A stretch of 64,000 bases of DNA, taken from positions 62,001-126,000 of the forward strand of contig MQVO02000011.1 in assembly GCA_001986395.2 (NCBI GenBank). Reading direction: 5' to 3'. The position numbers were made by a program, and so were the translations under genes. A model generated the notes under the pieces. That model ran no database searches and was not told the DNA's origin. It saw only the letters and a list, made by a program, of their open reading frames with translations. This document shows positions 32,815 through 43,099 of this stretch, piece by piece (within the stretch, counting starts at the first letter, position 1; the number at the start of each line of letters is the position of its first letter). The stretch is from Irpex lacteus. Its lineage: Eukaryota > Basidiomycota > Agaricomycetes > Polyporales > Irpicaceae.

Positions 32815-34529
32815 GCTCGATCCGCTGAGACGTATAGCACCAACTAAGGACGGTGAAGAGGGGACGTGTGAGTAACTGGCGCATTGGCCTTATAGATGGA
32901 ACCACGGACCACGACATATGATCATCAAACGAAGTGAAAGGGGTTTGTTATTGAGGATCATTTAATAACGATGATTACTTTGCTAAGAAAAAATGATTAT
33001 AGGATTGCCACGGGTCCTGCTATGACGGTTATTAGCGCTTGGTCGCCCTATTGCGTTATTACGAACATCGCCCAGAGCAAGCAGAGAGTAGCATAACTGA
33101 AGGTTACTTACTGGTATGTTTCCCGCTATGAGTCCTTCTACTGCCGATTCGGTCATTATAGTTGCTACAGGCAGTGACACCCCGATTATTCAGTAGGCTA
33201 GGATCTGAGTCTAGGCGTACTTGCTTATAGTATCTCTTGTTGTAACGGCAGTAGACCGGTGAGGCTCAAGGAACTCCGGTGATAGACAGATGATCATTGG
33301 GAGCTAGATTTCGCGCTTAATCAAGACTGCAACGAGGCACAAAAGGGCACAAAGCCTGGGAGCAAACACTTCAGGGAGCGGTGCAGTACCTAAGTTACAG
33401 CTACGTATTAGAACGGTTGATGAGTCACGGTAACGTCGGCGGGACGGTGCGTATGCGCCACTTACAACGGATTTTGCGCCTCCGAGTCGATTTCGTACTC
33501 TCCATCACTTGCGTTGCATTATCACTTCAAGGTCGTTTGCAGCCTGCCAGTGTTTTGGTGTTTACTAAGTGGTTGCGGTTTAAGTTGAGTTAAGTATGGT
33601 GGACGTACGCCGGCATCATGATCGCGAGCAAGATGCAGGCCATCAAATCTTACGTAAACTGCAATCGAATTGAACTTGGTTTGAAGTTTGAAGCTTCAAG
33701 TTGAAATTGATAACTTGCAGCCCCATGAACCACCGTGTGCGAGTCTCTACAAAAACTGATATGCCCTGGTATCCCACTGATGTACTAGTTAAACGAACCT
33801 CATCACGTGCACTTAGGTATTGCAATCGACTCGCAAAGCCTCAAACCTCAAGCTTCAAGGACGATTTTGTCGTCTTGCGGGGACTAAACTCACGCAGGCT
33901 AGTCTACGATTTGGTGGAAAAGCGACATGCAATGGGCAAGCTAGGTCTGTGTCCAGCTTGCTACATTTGCTTCTAGAGTAACATGCGTGCATCATACCAA
34001 TATCGTATAGAGTTCATCATAATAGGCAGGCACCAACGATACTTGAAGCTGCAAGGCGTAGCGTCACTTTCCCCTTACTTTCCCCTCATCCCGTGCTGAT
34101 GGTTCCTGTTTTGCATCGCTTGGATAGATGATTAGAGCCCGGCCAGGATGAAAACACGTACGATACCCCGCTAGCAAGATGATGCCAAGATCTATTTCGT
34201 ACACATCTTTGTTGGAATCACAGCTGGGTGTTCAGAATCCTTCCTTGCGATGAATAGTCTCCTATTCTCCATTCATAGCATGATTAGTGGAGTAAGTCCC
34301 ATCATCGTATCACGATATTGTCATGCCTCTTGATACTCATGCGTTGGGTGACAAATGGCCTAGCGATAGAAGCAATCTTACAATGGTACGCATACAGATC
34401 AGCCATTGAGCTCCAGCTTGAACGGCAACTCCTTTTAAGGGACTTACACAAAGCTTTAATACTAGAACGAAGACCGGTCTGAGGGATACCTAACATACCT
34501 CTAATCCTGACACCATCGGTTCATTTCAG
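32815..34529. other. No recognisable gene
   Basis: About 1.7 kb between two divergent membrane-protein genes. A short imperfect palindrome (TTGAAGTTTGAAGCTTCAAG, near 33677) is present. No coding exon is supported. Confidence 0.45.
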
Positions 34530-35275
34530 ATGGAGGTCCCCCGTATTGAAGGCTCCCTCAATGATTTGCTTGGGGTCAGATACAGCGCAGGTGGGTATTG
34601 CGTACAAGCTATTTAATCCATGCTCTCATTTATTTTGGTCTCTGTCCCCTATCTCGTTTCCAGGATGCGCCTTGATGCTCACAATCTGGGACATCCTCAT
34701 TACACTGAACAAAGAGGTCACTTTCGTGTGGTCCAATTCGCCTGGCCTTCCGCATATCATACTTGTCCTCACACGTTACTGTAACCTGGTATCACTGATC
34801 TATGCCAATTACTGTACGTCACCTTTTCCTATTTATTGATATATTCATGAATTAAGCCAGCCATTCCCACCTGATTGTAGTGCTCAGCGGATTAGGCGAC
34901 AACGGGTCCGAATTGGTGAGTCTTTTAGTGCTATCGATGTGATCTTCTCACTCATCGGCAAAGTCCATCTCCAGCAGTGAGTTCTTCACAATCTAGAATT
35001 GCCCTACACGTCTAACTCCCTGAACCGCTTTCCTCCCATTATGCAAGATGCAAAGCCCTTCCGGTGATCTTTGGTGTTTTGGTGTTGGCATTCTCCCTTT
35101 CTTACAACGGTACGCTGTTGTTCTCTGTGTCACGTTATAGGTCTAATATAGTGTTGTGCCGCTCATATATACGGCTATATTGGGCTACTTAGTCTACGTT
35201 GCGCTGCATCTATATGGGTTGTGGGATCAACGTCGCCGTATGAGGACTATTCTTTGCATCGCAATTGCTGTTCTA

Positions 35276-35453
35276 TTTCACGGTTATGCGAGTATTAACG
35301 GTCGAATTGCCCAGACGGAACGGACGAAGAGGTAAATACACGACGACGACGAGTGCTACAGGACGACGAAGACCCCGGAAACCAGACCCCCGAACACCTC
35401 CTGAAGCGACTGACAGACGTGCATCCGCATCCAATAATCACCATATCCTGACA
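35276..35453 (-). repeat. 3' LTR of the Gag-only element
   Basis: 178 bp, no difference from 36841-37018 by eye. Confidence 0.92.
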
Positions 35454-35555
35454 CTCCCACTTGCGGGTACACGAAAGGAGGGAGCAATGATGAATGGAAT
35501 GATGTATATACCTCCCACTGAGCCAATAAATAAAATAAACCTCCCACTGACCCCA

Positions 35556-36707
35556 TCAAGCGAAAATGCGAGCGGCCAAAGCTCGATGTTCGGTCTTCTC
35601 CTTGACATGTGCCTTGTATGCCTTTGCATCGGGATAGTCGAGCATGGAATCATATGAGTTGTCCGAATCCGAGTTGGGATCTGAATCGGGGACAGGGTAG
35701 ACGCCGGAGTGTCCATGCGAAAAGACAGTGTGGGAATGGAGGGCAGAGTCGAAGTCGGAAGAGTGGCCAGTGGCAGAGTAGAAGGCGCGGTCGGAGCGAA
35801 TCTTGTCCTTGACGTAACGTGGCATGTCATACATGCAGACACGAGCGATATGGCCAGGAAGACCACAGCGGTGGCAGTCCTTGTCCGACTTGGGCTTCAG
35901 CCAGGAGAACTTCTTCTTCTGGCTGGAGTCAGAGTCCTTGCCAGAACCAGACAAAGAGCCATCGGAGTCAGCCTCGCGACGAGTGGGCTTGCCTTTACCA
36001 TGCTTCGAACCCTGATCTCTCCCACTGCCCTTGCGACGACTCGAATAGAGCGCAACACCACCGTCACTCCTGTTATCTTCTTCGGCACGGCGAATCTGCA
36101 TCTGGCCCTCATGCTCGAGCAGAGTGCTCTTCAGCTGATCGAGGGTAGGGTCGTCGGACTGAGAGACCAGGATAGTCTTGATGAGATTCCAAGACGGGTC
36201 GAGGTGCATGATGATGGAGTCGACAACCTCGGTGCTGGAGGGCTTGTGGCCAATAGCAGCAAGGTGCTCGCTGGCGTTGACGATGCTCTCGAGGTAGGTG
36301 GAGATGGGCTGGGTAGTGTCGTGGACAGGATTGAAGAGACGCCTCTTCAACTCGAAACGGGTCGAACGAGAGTCCTTCTGGTACTCCTTGGTGAGGCTTG
36401 CCCAGCACTCAGCGGAGGTAGAGTCGGCCTTCACGTGAGCAGAACGGATGATGGCGGAGGAGATGGTCTTGTAGATGGCCCTCTTAGCCTCGGTATCCTT
36501 CTCCTGCCATGCAGTGATGCGAGCGGTGGTGGTAGGGCTTTCAGGATTGGGGCTGGGACAGGTAGACGTGCCTTTGAGAATCCCCCACAACTCCTTGTCT
36601 GCCCCAAACGTCATCTGCATCTCCATACGGTACGCGTGCCAGTTCGAGCCATCGAACTTGAGATCCTTGTCGAATGACTTGAGAAGTTCGTAGAACGAGG
36701 GCGCCAT
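35556..36707 (-). CDS. gag: Copia-type Gag protein (383 aa)
   Basis: A single uninterrupted ORF from ATG 36707 to the stop at 35556. The N-terminal region contains LKFDGSNWHAYRMEMQ and ITAWQEKDTEAKRAI, the layout of the Gag domain of Ty1/copia polyproteins (UBN2 type). It also contains LTKEYQKDSRSTRFELKRR and ISTYLESIVNASEHLAAIGH. A Lys/Ser-rich linker leads to one CCHC zinc knuckle CHRCGLPGHIARVC near residue 275, followed by an acidic Ser/Asp-rich tail. In complete elements protease, integrase, RT and RNase H would follow; none does here. It presumably packages its own RNA into particles with enzymes supplied by a related element. Confidence 0.88.
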   Translation of the reverse strand: MAPSFYELLKSFDKDLKFDGSNWHAYRMEMQMTFGADKELWGILKGTSTCPSPNPESPTTTARITAWQEKDTEAKRAIYKTISSAIIRSAHVKADSTSAECWASLTKEYQKDSRSTRFELKRRLFNPVHDTTQPISTYLESIVNASEHLAAIGHKPSSTEVVDSIIMHLDPSWNLIKTILVSQSDDPTLDQLKSTLLEHEGQMQIRRAEEDNRSDGGVALYSSRRKGSGRDQGSKHGKGKPTRREADSDGSLSGSGKDSDSSQKKKFSWLKPKSDKDCHRCGLPGHIARVCMYDMPRYVKDKIRSDRAFYSATGHSSDFDSALHSHTVFSHGHSGVYPVPDSDPNSDSDNSYDSMLDYPDAKAYKAHVKEKTEHRALAARIFA

Positions 36708-36823
36708 GATGAGATGTGAGAGAAGGAGGTTGTGTGTGAAAAGAAGTAGAAGTTTGATCTGAGCAGATCAGAGAATTGAATAGAGCTGAGATGTAGAGAG
36801 AGAACACTGAATTGGTCAGGCGA

Positions 36824-36840
36824 GCGCGGGGCTCATAACC
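36824..36840 (-). promoter_or_regulatory. Primer-binding site matching the initiator tRNA-Met anticodon arm
   Basis: Immediately after the 5' LTR the element reads GGTTATGAGCCCCGCGC. Its complement contains GGGCTCATAACC, the anticodon stem-loop of fungal initiator tRNA-Met (CAT anticodon). Priming by a half-tRNA cut in this loop is known for Drosophila copia and related elements. No TGG for the tRNA 3' end is present, as expected for that mode. Confidence 0.75.
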
Positions 36841-37018
36841 TTTCACGGTTATGCGAGTATTAACGGTCGAATTGCCCAGACGGAACGGACGAAGAGGTAA
36901 ATACACGACGACGACGAGTGCTACAGGACGACGAAGACCCCGGAAACCAGACCCCCGAACACCTCCTGAAGCGACTGACAGACGTGCATCCGCATCCAAT
37001 AATCACCATATCCTGACA
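36841..37018 (-). repeat. 5' LTR of the Gag-only element
   Basis: 178 bp, starts TGTCAGG on the minus strand. It lies about 130 bp upstream of the gag ATG. Confidence 0.92.
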
Positions 37019-37936
37019 TTCTATACATTCCCGTCCTTTCGATTGTCAGCCTTGGTCTCAAGACCTTGTACAGTGCGTTTCTTTATCTCTATCTAACTTG
37101 TTCCCATTTGCTTATCTTCAACCAATCGTCGTAATAGGAGACACTATGTTTCTCTCGGCTCTTCACACGTGTATTCTCAGTGGTAACGACACTTTTACAA
37201 AGGTGGCTTTCGGATGCATGGTGAGTTCTGGTAGTTTACCCAATCTTAGCCGTCAATTTTCATACCATTTGCGTAATTGAAATAACGGGTCGAAATGCAT
37301 AGCCTGCTTTTGACGTGTTTGTGATCCTTCTCACGGCCTACAATGTGCTCGATCGGCCCCGCCGCCCTCAGGAGAGATTCACAGTGGAGATGCGTAGGGA
37401 CGGAGCCCTGTGGTTTTTGGTCAGTTTGTTGCCAGGTCGAACTACTGGCAGTCATCACTCACACATCTATATCGTTTATCAGATTCTGTTTGGTTGGTAT
37501 CGTTCATTTACCATTGCGCAATACTGACTGACGAGTCCCGTGGTGTCAGTGATGCGCATGGCCAACTTCCTTTGCTTTGTGATCCTGCCCGTGCGTACTT
37601 TGTCGTCTATTTTCCATCAAGATGCTTATTATGACCTTATTTTATTTTGATACTTTGCTATGCTTACCAGGTCCAGCGAATTTTTATCGCTCTGTTGTGA
37701 GTATTGGCCTTTCGCGAATTTACCTCAGTCGGACTAATATGTATTTTCTATCACTATCATTCAGGTTGATATTAACAGTGATCTGCCTCACTATATCGCG
37801 AATGGTTATTGACGTCGAAGCCAAGAGAAAGGTACAAGAAATGAGGTCCAGTCGACCTCGCAGCTCGAAGTTCCGAGTCTTGTGGGCGACAGCACCGATG
37901 GACCATGGCATTGCCTACACGGATATACACTCGTAA

Positions 37937-38387
37937 CGGTGAGGGTTTGTTGCTGCAATCCCAAATCCTGTCGATTTCTCTCTTCCTGCATTATCGTATA
38001 TCCGTGTAATTGTAGAACTCGACGAACTCGAACGGCTGTATATTCAACGAATGACATGTGCTTCAACTTTCGCCCTATAGAATTTACCATTGAGCCATGT
38101 CTCGTTACCGGTCTTGGTGATCTTCTTACCAGTGGCTACCTCCGCAGCTGAGACGATTCAGCACAGCAGAGGCATGTAAGTATCATCTTGTGTTACCTTC
38201 ATTTGTGCATCTGTTCCCTGCGTTGGACCATGACATAGTAAGCATATTACCTACAGTAACATACTTTGCTAGTCGCGCACGCACAGCGAGACATCAGAGT
38301 AGTATCCTTCCTTCTAGTAAGTAGCTAATAACGTCCATAGATGTCCATATTACTCGAATACGTATACTGCGACGATGAGCCGATGGC
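37937..38387. other. Intergenic DNA between convergent genes
   Basis: About 450 bp between the 3' ends of DUF6533 copy B and oxidoreductase copy 2. GGATATACACTCG…TATCCGTG near 37920-38000 is an imperfect inverted word. No gene is seen. Confidence 0.45.
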
Positions 38388-39999
38388 TCAGAAGAAGGAT
38401 TGAACCAAGTCCTTGCCAGCCCTGATTGCGAACTCAACTGTCTCGAATCCGTTCAGCCCAGAAGAATAGTATGTATGCCGCTTCCCTTGCAATGCATTGT
38501 ACTTTTCGTATAGACCGTTGCGTAAGTCGGTCGTTTTGAAATGGGGGAAATAGTCCCACTGGCGAATAGCTTTGACGTCGTCCGCAGTGACAATTGGATC
38601 GGAGATGTCTGCGCCAGTCTGCACCTCGGTCAAAGTCGAGACTAGGAGCTGAGTTACTTCACGGATGGAAAGATTACTTCCGACGGGTCCCCAGGAATAC
38701 GTTGTTGTGACAGAAGAGTCGTTGAAGACTCGTAAGAACCCTACGGGAGCACCAAGAGGTTGTGGGGGATTTTGCTGGTAGAAATACGGGTAGGGGATCT
38801 TTGTCGATGTTGCAGAGGACCAGTAGGCGGTGATGTCCACTTTGGAGAAGACATCGCTCTCATTGGACGACAGTGGCATATCGATCGCCTGGAGATTCTC
38901 AAGGGTAGGTGCAAACGCGAGGACTACGTCTGAGCAAGCTTGTGTTGTGTTTGAGTTGTAGGTGATGACCGGTATTGAGGTACTGCGATCGATCCTCGTC
39001 ACCGCTGCGTTTGGGTGAATGGGTCCGTTTACTGAGGTAGCATAGTGAAGGAACACCTTGTGAAAGTCTAACGCGGTGGGAACTTAGTTCAGCCTATGCT
39101 TGCATGACATCGCAATGGATGCAATGGAGAACGATATTACATACCGACAATATAGCCTGGGATAATTTCCAGGAACGCTCCTAGAATATCAGGTGTGAAG
39201 TATTGTAGCATGTAAACCTGTGATCGGTTCAGCACATAGCACTCAAACGCAGTTGCAAAAAGACGTACCGCCGGTGTTTGAGTGATATCGCCATACCCAT
39301 ACGGAACCATACCCGCTTCCATGATCGCCGGTAAGGCCACGTAAGCGTGGGTAGATAGCCACTCAGACATAGGTACTGTCAGGCTCTGCGGCACACCATG
39401 CTATTAAAAGGTTAAGCTCTGTCTATCCCGAGGACGAACTAGAAGATGCATACGGTATATCTCAAAGACGTATACAACGGTTCAAACTCAACAGCCCATT
39501 CCGCGATATATCTTGCATATTCAGCAGCGACAAGGGCCGTCTCTGCTGCGGTGACGTTAGGCATCCTCGTTACATTGTACGCGGACGCTCCTGGACCGTA
39601 AAGCCAATGCTGCCAGCCATTGGACATGGAAATCCCGGGTGTGATGGGAACATTTGCAGCGTCGATCAGGGCGACCGTGTTCACATAAGTCTGATTTGTG
39701 AAGAATAAGGCTCCGAGAGGGTGATAAATGCTCCTACAAGGCCATCAGAGACGTCATGATAGGATATAATGCACGCCAGCTTACGGATCGGGTCCATCAT
39801 AGAACCCCTGACATTTTCCTCCTACTTCAGGCTGTTTGTCGAAGACGGCTGTCTTATAGCCTTTAGTTTCGAGCTCATGGGCGATAGTAAGACCGCTGGG
39901 GCCTGCTCCAACGATGCAAACTGGATTAACAGATATCTCAGCAGTGGCGAAAGAATAGGCTGCATAAGAGACGAGCAAGAAGATTGGAAAGAGAGTCAT
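38388..39999 (-). CDS. Secreted FAD-dependent oxidoreductase (amine-oxidase-like), copy 2
   Basis: Five exons (39785-39999, 39454-39733, 39269-39400, 39145-39217, 38388-39067) join in frame to exactly 459 aa. A hydrophobic signal peptide (FPIFLLVSYAAYSFATA) precedes VNPVCIVGAGPSGLTIAHELE, the FAD-binding fold with GxGxxG and a downstream Asp in AVFDKQ, then VGGKC. MEAGMVPYGYGDITQTP, WDYFPHF and YYSSGLNGFETVEFAIRAGKDL match copy 1 nearly residue for residue. Exon 5 is continuous through LHYATSV … RIDRSTSIPVI, where copy 1 has an intron. The gene is convergent with DUF6533 copy B, as copy 1 is with copy A. The substrate is unknown. Confidence 0.88.
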
Positions 40000-40138
40000 C
40001 GTATCAGTATCGAGGTCACGAAAAGCACGAATGAGATCCCCTCACCTTTATACCTTCAATCTCTATAAGGTGCTGCTGTCTCCCATTGACTTGGCAAGAG
40101 ACCAACCCACAAAGACCCGAACTGTCAGTGCACCATGT

Positions 40139-40418
40139 CACTGCGTAACCAGTGTCATCTTTCCTCTGGAAAGATGCCAGAAAAGCTGACAAATAAATGT
40201 TGACATTTTCGGCGGCTTTTCACGCGGAAAGATGTGTCCTTTTTCCTTCATTTTTTCCAACATCTTTCTCGAACTGTATTGCATTCCGACATTTGTATCT
40301 ACCTTTACCTGGACTTTTTCCTCCGGAAAAGGTGACTACAAAGTAAGTATTTTTTCTGGCGTATTTTTCGATATAACTCTTGTTTTTCCTTCGAAAATAT
40401 GACACTGGTTACGCAGTG
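40139..40418. mobile_element. Candidate 280-bp MITE with 20-bp terminal inverted repeats
   Basis: CACTGCGTAACCAGTGTCAT at 40139-40158 is perfectly inverted at 40399-40418. Inside are several smaller palindromes of the form TTTCC-N2-4-GGAAA (near 40160, 40315). No ORF is convincing. A TGT on each side could be a 3-bp target duplication, but this is weak. Confidence 0.6.
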
Positions 40419-40707
40419 TGTTCCGTAATGCTGATAACTTACTTCGCAGCAGAACTCAAATCATGCCTCCGGGCCACTGTGACGCGATTCCTTCGTGGCG
40501 TGTATCCCCGAACAAGCCCATTGGACTCACGATATTACGTGTCAAAGGTCAGGTTGGAACCGTAGGGTACGTATACTTCCGAGTCACAGTTCCTGGTGGC
40601 GTTACACGACGGTACGATCGTAGTAAGTCCGTGAAACTATCCTTGAAAAGTCTGTCAGTGGAGCAGGCGATAATCACCGTCCCTTGCTTCAGAAGATAAA
40701 ACGCTTC
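40419..40707. other. Short unassigned segment before the LINE poly(A)
   Basis: A plus-strand open frame of about 90 codons (40418-40699) has no recognisable domain. It is the original insertion flank of the LINE 3' end. Confidence 0.4.
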
Positions 40708-42457
40708 TTTTTTTTTTTTTTTTTTTTTTTGGTGGAGCTATATGGGTAAAGGCAGTCCGCGTAACGGTCTCCTCGTCCCCAGCTGTTACGAAGGAGTTTC
40801 ACCTTCTATCTTTATCAGAATTGCTTGTTTTTGGTTTTCCACCACAGAGGAAATGCTTTCTCGCACCCCAAGCGCCGTGAGCGGTTGGGAGTGTGGGACT
40901 GGTTCAGCCATCATCGCGGAACTCACGGCCCAGCGCAATCGCTCGGTTGTCGTTCGTCCGCTCCGTCCTAAACCTACCCACTAAAACCCCTGTCCAGTTT
41001 ATCCAGTCCTCCGGGAGCCTTGTCTCGTTTTCTAGGACGCCTGGCCAGGTTTTGAGGACCAGGTCCCTCTTGATGCGGTATTTGTCAGGTATCTTCTTAG
41101 CCGTTAGTCTAATATCCATGCTCAGTCTGTCATTTAGGGCCCTTCTCCATGCGTTCACGATTTTAGCTTCCGTCGGCCATTTTGAGGGGTCATCTTCGTG
41201 TTCTATGACCCGTTGGCACCGCAGCTTCCAGATCAGGTACGCTGATTCTGCCAACAGTAGGCGTGAGAGGCGCGTCGATCCCACCGCCACTGTTTCGCCG
41301 TCTTCCCCTTCTTCCTGGATGGAGATCATGTTTGCTCCAAGGATGGTTCCCAGCGTGATGGGTGGCATGTTTCCCATTTTCCTCTCCATCGCTTGTCGTA
41401 CTAGGTCCCAGACTGTCTGCTGTCCCGGCGCCCGGCAATTCAGCAGGATGTGTTCGGGTGACTCCTCAACTTCGCACGTCGCGCAGGTTCCACGCTGTTC
41501 GTATCCTTTATGTTGGACCATCTGTCACCGCAGATTAGTGAGTCGTGCATTACTCTCCACATAAAGTTTTGGGTTTTCCTGCTCATATCTTTGTGTCTGA
41601 TTGCTTTCCAGATGGTTCTGTCCCATGGCTGGGATCCCATTATGTCTTCTACCGCGTGCCTGGTGATGTCGAGCATCCTCGTCGTTCCCCTTCTCGCGGG
41701 GGTGGGCTTCTTCTGCCTCAGGCCTTTATAAATGTCCGCTTGTGTCAACTCGGATAGCTGTGCCCCTCCCGGTAGGTACTGGAATTTCGTTTCTAGGTCC
41801 TCGGTGTCGGGTAGCGGCAGTTCGGCCCCTTCTGCCGCCAGTCTGTCGGCTTCTTCGTTTCCTTCTTCCCCAGCGTGTCCCTTGACCACTGGAATTTCGT
41901 GGTCGCCGCTCTTCCTCTCGCCCAGGATATGATCGCCTTGAAGAGGTCGCGATGTTCTACCGTGATCCATCCTTTTGCCTCCCACTTTTGTGAGTGCCAT
42001 ACGATTCCTTCAATGCAGAATTTGGAGTCTGACTTTATCGTCAGGGGGAGTACTGTCGGGGCCTTCTTCAGCGCGTGGAGGATCGCCGTGAGTTCGCCGG
42101 TTTGGTTGGTTTGGTTTTGCCCGGCCACCCTGATGGCCTCGTTCATCGGGTGGCCCTCCGCCACCCATATTCCGGCCCCTGCTTTTGCGTTCATTGTCCC
42201 GTTGCCCGTGCAGGAGCCGTCCGTGTACACTGTCAGTGGGGGCCTGTCGACCTGTCTTGTTGCCGGTCTCTCCGCTGTGTCGTTGCACGAGCGCCCTGTG
42301 TCATCTAGGATTCGGAATCCTTTGGACAGATCGTCTCGTATCATGATGGTAGGGTCGTAGGTCAGTGGTTCCGACCTCTTGTTGTTCGTTACGTTCTTCT
42401 TCTTCCTCCTCTTCGTCAGGGATAATCCATCGTTTGGGGGTGCCTGTGCTGGGTCCC
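40708..42457 (-). mobile_element. 3' part of a LINE, with poly(A) tail; split by gypsy B1
   Basis: On the minus strand the sequence ends in a run of 23 A (plus-strand T at 40708-40730). It encodes an RNase H domain and a C-terminal zinc-binding region. The 5' part lies at 53591-57258; gypsy B1 with its GTCCC duplication separates the halves. Confidence 0.88.
40904..42457 (-). pseudogene. LINE ORF, 3' half: RNase H and C-terminal region, frameshifted
   Basis: Minus-strand reading gives an RNase H1 fold: LTVYTDGSCTGNG, GAGIWVAEG, NQTGELTAILHAL, IKSDSKFC, then VKGHAGEEGNEEADRLA. DGS, the Glu in TGELTA, the Asp in KSDS and the C-terminal Asp in EEADRLA are the metal-binding residues. Then follow TQNFMWRVMHDSLICGDRW and a CATCEVEESPEHILLNC cysteine-histidine motif. 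Two one-base losses break the frame, near 41890 (between FQW and VKGHAG) and near 41505 (between DRWSNIK and GYEQRGTC). Both fall next to G runs. Past the gypsy insertion the frame joins that of 53591-57258. Confidence 0.82.
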
Positions 42458-42844
42458 TGTGACGGTTCGGTCATTTACTTGATAAGTCCCTCTCTCGAAT
42501 ATTATCTAATAGTTTTTTCGTCCGCTTTTGTACTTACATATCAACTCGAGGCACGCCTCATGTAGCACACATGTAAAGTATATAGTCTGCGTTGAGCGCA
42601 GGACGAATCTCATCTTCTTCTCACCATCTGTCTTTGCTGGAGCCACTGCTCGCGAAGGCCTCGAGAACGACGATCACCGAGCTTCTCTTCTCCCGACTCT
42701 TCGCTGCAGCAGCTGTTAGCGCGCGCGTCGAGGACTGCCTGAATAGGCAATTAAGACTCCTCTCACACCTCTGGTTCCTAAGCGTTCGCCGGACGAATCG
42801 CAGACGACTAGCCCAGCTCGTGACCGCTCCCGTCGAGCGTCACA
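42458..42844 (+). repeat. 5' LTR of gypsy B1
   Basis: 387 bp with inverted TGTGACG…CGTCACA ends. Similar in layout and in many words to the B2 LTR. Confidence 0.94.
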
Positions 42845-42848
42845 GAGG

Positions 42849-42861
42849 TGGACACACTGGG
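42849..42861 (+). promoter_or_regulatory. Putative primer-binding site of gypsy B1
   Basis: TGGACACACTGGG begins 4 bp after the 5' LTR, and the identical word sits 4 bp after the B2 LTR (57644-57656). TGG fits the complement of a tRNA CCA end; the tRNA is not identified. Confidence 0.5.
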
Positions 42862-43099
42862 AAGTCCATCTGCACCGGCCGACGCCTTACTCAAGTCATT
42901 CATCATTCCATCTTCGAACTCTTACGCTTCCGAAGACGAAGCGGCCTATCGTGAAAGACGTCGACAACTATTAATAGACTTCGTCAACCAGCTGCTGGAA
43001 AACCATCGACAGCAGCAGACTCGAGGAGTCGCTCCGTCGAGTACGACACAGCCACACCGCCTCGAGTCGCTTTCGAGGAGCGAGCTCGCTATTACGAGC

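Larger units (their letters stand above)
35276..37018 (-). mobile_element. Gag-only copia-like LTR element (TR-GAG type)
   Basis: Identical 178-bp direct repeats (35276-35453, 36841-37018) flank 1387 bp, with the 5-bp target duplication TTCTA at 35271-35275 and 37019-37023. In the element's own orientation (minus) the LTR starts TGTCAGG and ends GTGAAA. A primer site abuts the 5' LTR and a GTGGGAG polypurine tract abuts the 3' LTR. The only ORF is a copia-type Gag. Only about 100 bp lie between its stop and the 3' LTR, so there is no room for pol and the element must use enzymes in trans. Confidence 0.9.
34530..37936 (+). pseudogene. DUF6533-family membrane protein, copy B, split by a retroelement
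   Basis: Exons from ATG 34530 to TAA 37934-37936 parallel copy A: LGVRYSA, then the DUF6533 signature IWDILITLNKEVTFVW (about 34690-34815), CKALPVIFGVLVLAFSLSYN (about 35048), VYVALHLYGLWDQRRRMRTI (about 35203), IPVLSIVSLGLK (37023 on), FDVFVILLTAYNVLDRPRRPQ (about 37308), VMRMANFLCFVILP (about 37550), VQRIFIALL (about 37670) and LILTVICLTISRMVIDVEAK (about 37764). The exon encoding the fourth block is cut after residue Tyr by a 1743-bp element at 35276-37018. Removing the element and one copy of the TTCTA duplication restores the frame, and copy A has the same residues uninterrupted. Apart from the insertion I see no stops, so inactivation is very recent. Confidence 0.8.

Noticed and set aside
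35709..36677. Plus-strand ORF of 322 codons inside the Gag-only element
   Set aside because: It is antisense to the CCHC-containing Gag ORF, and its Val/Gly/Arg-rich composition is what the reverse of Gag gives.
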